Assembly (NCBI GenBank): GCA_905235425.1
Contig: CAJOKY010000073.1
Span: forward strand, 1 to 9,433
DNA length: 9,433 bases
Source: an uncultured Selenomonadaceae bacterium
GTDB taxonomy: Bacteria > Bacillota > Negativicutes > Selenomonadales > Selenomonadaceae
Direction of reading: 5' to 3'
The position numbers were made by a program, and so were the translations under genes. Position 1 is the stretch's first letter. Every line of letters begins with the position of its first letter. Below, one piece after another: positions 5,482 to 9,433 of the stretch. The notes below the pieces were generated by a model. The model saw nothing but the letters and a program-made list of their open reading frames with translations. It ran no database searches and had not been told where the DNA came from.

Positions 5482-6195
5482 TTAATTTCTTTGTGAATTC
5501 CGATTGCGCGTATTGGTATAACGTCTGTCCTGTACGCGTCTTTGAGTTCTGTCTGTAGTTTCCGGCTTGACGACTTTATTTTCTTCCAACTCTTCCGGCG
5601 GTACGTCGCCGGGCAAAGTAATTTTGTTTATGGGATAATCTTTTGGATTAAGCTGTGTGTCACGTCGGCTAAGTTTGCCGTCCGAGCGGTCAATTAAAAC
5701 GTCGGTGTTGAATCGCGCCCAAATTAAAATGGTGCGATAAAGGCGGCAGGCAACACTTGTACGCGGTATGTCGGCAAGTTTAATCGGTTCGCCTGAAAAA
5801 TCGCTGTCCAATTCGGTAAAAGTATTGTCAAGGTCAACGCGGCGCACAATTTGAACAGTGCCGTTACGGAAATCAAATTTCAAATAATCTGCGCGTCCCG
5901 CCAAAATATCGTAGCCTTCAAGCGATTGCATTTTCCAGCGGCGTTTTTGTACCACGTCTTGAATTTGAACGTCGTCATAGGTGCAAATTGTCGGTACATT
6001 TAGCGTGTAAAGGTCAATCGTGCCGTCAACATTTACGCCGTAATTCATTTGTTGGTGATTGAAAAAGTAATTGCCGCGTGCAGTTGACTGAACCCAAGTA
6101 TAAATATCTTCCGGTACAGAAACTTCTTTTGCAGAGGTTATGGCGGTTGAAGTAAAAATCAGCGCCGTTAATAGTCCGATAAAAAATTTTTTCAA
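5482..6195 (-). CDS. Secreted protein of unknown function
   Basis: 237 aa. Residues 1-22 are a signal peptide (MKKFF, hydrophobic GLLTALIF core, probable cleavage after AITSA). The mature part has a Trp/Tyr-rich stretch at 31-53, two cysteines far apart (71 and 150), which could pair outside the cytoplasm, and a basic, low-complexity tail (about 214-237) rich in Arg, Asn, Gln and Thr. I do not recognise a named domain and propose no enzymatic function. The start is a TTG (6193-6195) with a strong AAGGAG 7 nt upstream (6203-6208). It lies directly upstream of the asparaginase gene in the same direction, and the heptamer array begins 2 bp beyond its ribosome binding site, so its promoter must be in the repeat or upstream of metA. 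Confidence 0.8.
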   Translation of the reverse strand: MKKFFIGLLTALIFTSTAITSAKEVSVPEDIYTWVQSTARGNYFFNHQQMNYGVNVDGTIDLYTLNVPTICTYDDVQIQDVVQKRRWKMQSLEGYDILAGRADYLKFDFRNGTVQIVRRVDLDNTFTELDSDFSGEPIKLADIPRTSVACRLYRTILIWARFNTDVLIDRSDGKLSRRDTQLNPKDYPINKITLPGDVPPEELEENKVVKPETTDRTQRRVQDRRYTNTRNRNSQRN

Positions 6196-6202
6196 AGAAT
6201 CA

Positions 6203-6208
6203 CTCCTT
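6203..6208 (-). promoter_or_regulatory. Ribosome binding site for a TTG start
   Basis: Minus-strand AAGGAG, 7 nt before the TTG at 6193-6195. It makes the TTG start of the secreted protein convincing, since that start also opens a proper signal peptide. Confidence 0.8.
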
Positions 6209-6210
6209 GT

Positions 6211-6245
6211 TAGTAAGTAGTAAGTAGTGAATAGTAAGTAGTATT
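6211..6245 (+). repeat. TAGTNAG heptamer array C, forward arm
   Basis: Five units in register: TAGTAAG, TAGTAAG, TAGTGAA, TAGTAAG, TAGTATT. It faces the reverse arm at 6251-6308 across a 5-nt spacer. The first 19 nt of the arms can pair at 17 positions. Confidence 0.88.
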
Positions 6246-6250
6246 TTTCA

Positions 6251-6308
6251 ACTACTAACTACTCACTATCTCACTACTCACTATCTCACTACTCACTACT
6301 AACTATTC
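6251..6308 (-). repeat. ACTACTN heptamer array C, reverse arm
   Basis: Units are ACTACTA, ACTACTC, ACTATCTC, ACTACTC, ACTATCTC, ACTACTC, ACTACTA, ACTATTC. Two units have an extra base (8 bp), and the pair ACTACTC plus ACTATCTC is itself repeated, a sign of local duplication. The last unit enters the metA stop codon (6307-6309). Confidence 0.88.
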
Positions 6309-7224
6309 ACCCTATCGAATCAATTTCGTATGGCGTCTCTTGATATACATAATAATTAAGCCAATTCGCAAAAAGCAAGTGCGCCACCGACCGCCACTTT
6401 ACAGCCGGCTCATTGGCAGGATCATCATTCGGAAAATAATTTTTCGGTACGTGCGGATTAAGCCCCGCCTTTAAATCGCGCTCATACTCATTTTTAAGCG
6501 TGTAGGGATCGTATTCAGCGTGCCCCGTGATAAAAAATTGGCGCTTTTCCAAATTTGCAATGGCATAAATTCCAACTTCATCAGACTCGGCTAAAATCGT
6601 AAGCGCGGGAACTTTTTCAATATCTTCGCGCCGCGTGCCGGTATAGCGTGAATGCGGTACAAAAAATTCGTCATCAAAGCCGCGTAAAAGTTTTTCATGG
6701 CGTACACACAATTTATGCAGATAAACACCGGAAATTTTTTCGTCAAGGCTGTACTTCGGTATGTCGTAATGATAATAAAGACCCGCCTGCGCACCCCAGC
6801 AAATATGGAATGTCGAGCAAACATTTTTCTTGCTCCATTCCAAAATTTCGCAAAGCTCATCCCAATAGGCAACGTCTTCAAAATCTAAAAATTCTACCGG
6901 CGCACCCGTGATTATAAAGCCGTCATATTTTTTTTTCTTAACGTCTTTAAATGTGCCGTAAAATTCCGTGAGATAATCTTTCGACGTATGCGTAGGAGTG
7001 TAGCTTGCCGTGTAAATAAAATCAACCTCAACCTGCAACGGCGTATTTCCCAGCAGTCTTAAAAGTTGCGTTTCAGTCACCGATTTTACCGGCATTAAAT
7101 TCAAAATTAAAATTTTCAGCGGGCGAATATCCTGCGTATACGCTCTGTCCGCGTCCATTACGAAAATGTTTTCGCCTTCCAAAATGTTTGTTGCCGGTAA
7201 GTTATTCGGAATTTTTATAGGCAA
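6307..7224 (-). CDS. metA: Homoserine O-acyltransferase, predicted acetyl-CoA type
   Basis: Activates homoserine by O-acylation, the first committed step of methionine synthesis. The protein is 305 aa when started at the TTG at 7222-7224, giving MPIKIPNNLPATNILE, the canonical MetA N-terminus. A GTG three codons upstream (7231-7233) lies in the ribosome binding site AAGGGG. With the TTG start the numbering matches E. coli MetA exactly: Lys47, Cys142 (HICWGAQAG), His235 and Glu237 (TGHAEYD). Residue 111 is Glu (TGAPVEF), as in Bacillus cereus MetA, which uses acetyl-CoA; Gly there marks the succinyl-CoA enzyme. I therefore predict O-acetylhomoserine as product. It lies 13 bp after hemC and is probably co-transcribed with thrC and hemC. 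The stop codon touches a heptamer array. Confidence 0.94.
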   Translation of the reverse strand: MPIKIPNNLPATNILEGENIFVMDADRAYTQDIRPLKILILNLMPVKSVTETQLLRLLGNTPLQVEVDFIYTASYTPTHTSKDYLTEFYGTFKDVKKKKYDGFIITGAPVEFLDFEDVAYWDELCEILEWSKKNVCSTFHICWGAQAGLYYHYDIPKYSLDEKISGVYLHKLCVRHEKLLRGFDDEFFVPHSRYTGTRREDIEKVPALTILAESDEVGIYAIANLEKRQFFITGHAEYDPYTLKNEYERDLKAGLNPHVPKNYFPNDDPANEPAVKWRSVAHLLFANWLNYYVYQETPYEIDSIG

Positions 7225-7230
7225 TATTAC

Positions 7231-7239
7231 CACCCCTTC
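7231..7239 (-). promoter_or_regulatory. metA ribosome binding site deciding a TTG start
   Basis: Minus-strand GAAGGGGTG, with AAGGGG 8 nt before the TTG at 7222-7224. The competing GTG overlaps this site. The hemC stop codon (7238-7240) also overlaps it, so a ribosome finishing hemC ends on the metA start region. Confidence 0.75.
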
Positions 7240-8158
7240 AGCCTAATTCGGTAAGCGCGTTTAAAATCTCCCGCCCGCCGTCATTTAAAAGTTTCAGCGC
7301 AAAATTTTTACCGAACTCATCAATATTTTTCAGCGCGGTTACGGCAGAATCTTTTACAAATTTTTTACCGTCAAGCGACGCGATAACTGCGCGTACAGAA
7401 ATTTTATCGCCTTCAACCCTTGCGAAGACGCCTACCGGAATTTGACAGCTGCCTTGTACCGTCCGCAAAAAGTCACGCTCCACTTTTACAGCCGCGCAGG
7501 TTTCGGCGTCATTTAAAAATTTCACGGCGTCATAAGTTTGAATGTCATCTGCGCGAATCTCTACAGCGAGCGCACCTTGTCCCGCCGCAGGAATTATCTG
7601 CGTTAAAATTTCATTTATTCGCGAACCGTAGCCTAGACGTTCAAGCCCTGCCGCCGCCAATATCACAGCGTCAAAATCTCTCGCGTCAAGCTTTTTTAGG
7701 CGCGTATCGACATTGCCGCGTAAATTTTTTATTTGAAGGTCGGGACGCAATATTAAAATCTGCGCGGCTCTGCGAAGGCTTGACGTGCCTATAACGGCGT
7801 TTGAAGGCAGTTCAGCGAAGGTTTTAAAGCGGTTGCTTACAAAGGCGTCAAATGGATTGTCGCGACGCGTTATCGCGGCAATTTTAAATTCAAAAGAAAT
7901 TTCGCCCGGCATATCCTTCAAGCTGTGTACCGCGATATCAATTTCTTGCGCGGCAAGGCGGCGTTCCAATTCCTTTGTGAAGAGACCTTTACCGCCGATT
8001 TTTGCAAGCGGCGTATCCAAAATTTTATCGCCCTGCGTTTGAACCTTTACGAGTTCCACTTCAAGCGCGGGATTATTTTTTGCAATTTCAGCCGCAATAA
8101 AATTCGCCTGCCACAATGCCAATTTACTGCCGCGAGTTCCAATTTTTATTTTCATCAT
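7238..8158 (-). CDS. hemC: Porphobilinogen deaminase (hydroxymethylbilane synthase)
   Basis: Joins four porphobilinogens into hydroxymethylbilane in tetrapyrrole synthesis; cytoplasmic. About 305 aa, normal length. Motifs, numbered from the second of two adjacent ATGs, are IGTRGSKLALWQA (5-17), HSLKDMP with Asp81 (77-83), GTSSLRRAAQI (123-133), LRGNVDTRLKKL (145-156), LAAAGLERLG (166-175), PAAGQGALAVE (189-199), and Cys237 in QGSCQIPVG, which carries the dipyrromethane cofactor. The frame is open for 36 codons further upstream, but that extension reads thrC out of frame and has no family similarity. The ATG at 8156-8158 overlaps the thrC stop as ATGA; the next ATG (8153-8155) is equally possible. 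No good ribosome binding site precedes it, so translational coupling to thrC is likely. Finding it between threonine and methionine genes is unusual. Confidence 0.95.
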   Translation of the reverse strand: MMKIKIGTRGSKLALWQANFIAAEIAKNNPALEVELVKVQTQGDKILDTPLAKIGGKGLFTKELERRLAAQEIDIAVHSLKDMPGEISFEFKIAAITRRDNPFDAFVSNRFKTFAELPSNAVIGTSSLRRAAQILILRPDLQIKNLRGNVDTRLKKLDARDFDAVILAAAGLERLGYGSRINEILTQIIPAAGQGALAVEIRADDIQTYDAVKFLNDAETCAAVKVERDFLRTVQGSCQIPVGVFARVEGDKISVRAVIASLDGKKFVKDSAVTALKNIDEFGKNFALKLLNDGGREILNALTELG

Positions 8159-9433
8159 TTCGCCGCAAATTTTAATACGCGCTCCGCCATTTCGTCTTTG
8201 TTGCAAACGTCGGTATGTAAAATCTTCGCGCCGGAAAGTCTTTCCAAATTTTTCGGTATACGCCAATTCGTGACAAGCGCAAGTGTATCAAGTTGCTTAA
8301 GGTCGTCCATGCCTTCTGTAGGCTGTTCAAGCGCTTTTAAAACTGCCGCAGTAAATTTAAACGGGCTGGCAGTCGACGCAACTATAACCGGCGTCATATC
8401 GCGCGTATCGTGGCGGTAATTGCTCAAAACTTTCAGAGCTACGGCAGTATGCGGATCGACAAGATATTTAAAGTGATCGTACATTTCCTTAATCATATGG
8501 GACGTTTCATCTTCCGTCGCAAAATCGGCATAGAAAATTTTATCCAACTTCTTTTTCAGCGGCGTATCAATTTTGTACTTGCCGGTTTCATTGAGTTGCG
8601 TCATAAAGCGCTTAACAGTGTCGGTGTAGCCCGATTCATGGTAGAGAAGGCGTTCAAGGTTACTTGAAATTAAAATGTCCATTGACGGCGAAATTGTCTT
8701 ATGAAATTCGCGGTTGCGATTGTAAACGCCGGTCTTAAAAAATTCCGTCAAAACATTATTTTCATTTGACGCGCAGATAATACGTTTAACCGGCAAGCCC
8801 ATGCGTTTTGCGTAGTACGCGGCAAGAATATTGCCGAAATTTCCCGTCGGTACGACGATATTCACCTGTTCGCCGAGTTTGAGTTGTTTAGTACGAATAA
8901 AATCAGCGTAGGACGTGAAGTAGTAGACAATCTGCGGTACAAGCCTTCCCCAATTTATGGAATTGGCAGAACTCAATTTGATATTGGACGCGGCAAGTTG
9001 TTCACGAATTTTTTCATCACTGAAAATATTTTTAACGCCGGTTTGAGTATCGTCAAAATTGCCGTTTACCGCCGTGACATTAACGTTGCCGCCTGTCTGT
9101 GTTACCATTTGCAGGCGCTGAATTTTACTCACGCCGCCATTGGGATAAAACACCATTATTTTTGTCTGCGGTACGTCGGCAAATCCCGCCAATGCCGCCT
9201 TGCCCGTGTCGCCGGACGTTGCCACCAAAATTAAAATTTCCTTCGTTTCGCCTGTCTTTTTCAGTGCCAATGACATAAGGCGCGGTAAAAGTTGCAATGC
9301 CACATCTTTGAAGGCGTACGTCGGACCGTGCCAAAGTTCCGTTATGCCGATTGGGAATTTGGGATTTTTGGGGTCTTGTACCATAATTGACATTGGTACT
9401 TTTGATCTTATGTCGAACCAGTTATAAGCCAGC
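8155..9433 (-). CDS. thrC: Threonine synthase, N-terminus cut by window edge
   Basis: PLP enzyme converting O-phosphohomoserine to threonine. The frame is open through the right edge, so the first ATG inside the window (9391-9393) is internal: family members have roughly 70 residues before the ELWHGPTYAFKD motif, and 13 further in-frame codons are visible. The PLP lysine is in AFKD (codon 9307-9309). Other signatures are VATSGDTGKAAL, the YPNGGVSKIQRLQM stretch, SSANSINWGRLVPQI, and VVPTGNFGNILAAYYAK, which contacts the PLP phosphate. It is the long, clostridial/E. coli-like form, about 425 residues visible. It ends with the TGA inside the ATGA overlap with hemC and leads the thrC-hemC-metA block. 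The promoter is outside the window. Confidence 0.95.
   Translation of the reverse strand, partial: LAYNWFDIRSKVPMSIMVQDPKNPKFPIGITELWHGPTYAFKDVALQLLPRLMSLALKKTGETKEILILVATSGDTGKAALAGFADVPQTKIMVFYPNGGVSKIQRLQMVTQTGGNVNVTAVNGNFDDTQTGVKNIFSDEKIREQLAASNIKLSSANSINWGRLVPQIVYYFTSYADFIRTKQLKLGEQVNIVVPTGNFGNILAAYYAKRMGLPVKRIICASNENNVLTEFFKTGVYNRNREFHKTISPSMDILISSNLERLLYHESGYTDTVKRFMTQLNETGKYKIDTPLKKKLDKIFYADFATEDETSHMIKEMYDHFKYLVDPHTAVALKVLSNYRHDTRDMTPVIVASTASPFKFTAAVLKALEQPTEGMDDLKQLDTLALVTNWRIPKNLERLSGAKILHTDVCNKDEMAERVLKFAAK

Noticed and set aside
7225..7237. SAM riboswitch or T-box leader in front of metA
   Set aside because: Only 13 nt separate the hemC stop from the metA start, leaving no room for a leader RNA.
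8159..8266. N-terminal extension of HemC
   Set aside because: The extra 36 codons overlap thrC in another frame, show no family similarity, and the canonical MKIKIGTRGSKLALWQA start follows.
7420..8419. Plus-strand open frames opposite hemC and the thrC end
   Set aside because: They lie antisense to conserved coding sequence, overlap each other in different frames and show low-complexity, non-family residues.

Overview
The window looks like chromosomal housekeeping DNA from an AT-rich Firmicutes-type bacterium. I lean towards the diderm class Negativicutes (Selenomonas or Megamonas relatives). This rests on the protein families, the exported proteins, the strong AGGAGG-type ribosome binding sites, the frequent TTG starts and the AT-rich codon use. 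The assignment is inference; no rRNA or tRNA is present to settle it.

Layout from right to left, since most genes are on the minus strand. thrC (threonine synthase, N-terminus beyond the right edge), hemC (porphobilinogen deaminase) and metA (homoserine O-acyltransferase, predicted to use acetyl-CoA) form a tightly packed, probably co-transcribed block: thrC and hemC overlap by 4 bp, and hemC and metA lie 13 bp apart. After a palindromic heptamer-repeat region come a secreted protein of unknown function and an asparaginase of the Rhizobium etli AnsA type, 36 bp apart. A second, doubled heptamer-repeat region follows, then birA (biotin ligase/repressor). birA converges on and overlaps a plus-strand gene for an exported class 3 lipase. 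Divergent from the lipase is a small DUF805 membrane protein. A bidirectional terminator and a clear extended -10 promoter then precede galU (UTP-glucose-1-phosphate uridylyltransferase). The left end, beyond the galU stop, is a third heptamer-repeat region.

Functionally, thrC and metA are the two branches leaving homoserine (threonine and methionine), with a tetrapyrrole gene set between them. galU supplies UDP-glucose for envelope polysaccharides. birA charges biotin enzymes and probably regulates biotin genes. Asparaginase and the lipase suggest use of amide and ester substrates.

The unusual feature is the repeats. Three intergenic regions (about 88-258, 4281-4455 and 6211-6308) are built from 7-bp units of related families (TTAGCNN, TAGTNAG and its reverse ACTACTN, plus TTCCCTG). 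The last two are forward arrays facing reversed arrays that could fold back, and the first has a similar forward-to-reverse order. Each region ends exactly at the stop codon of a minus-strand gene, and two of the stop codons lie within repeat units. One region carries a 43-bp duplication that includes the last codons of the asparaginase gene. The DUF805 3' untranslated region also carries tandem copies of an anti-Shine-Dalgarno-like sequence. Four genes appear to start at TTG, and four of the starts given here (galU, lipase, metA, hemC) are shorter than the longest open frames.
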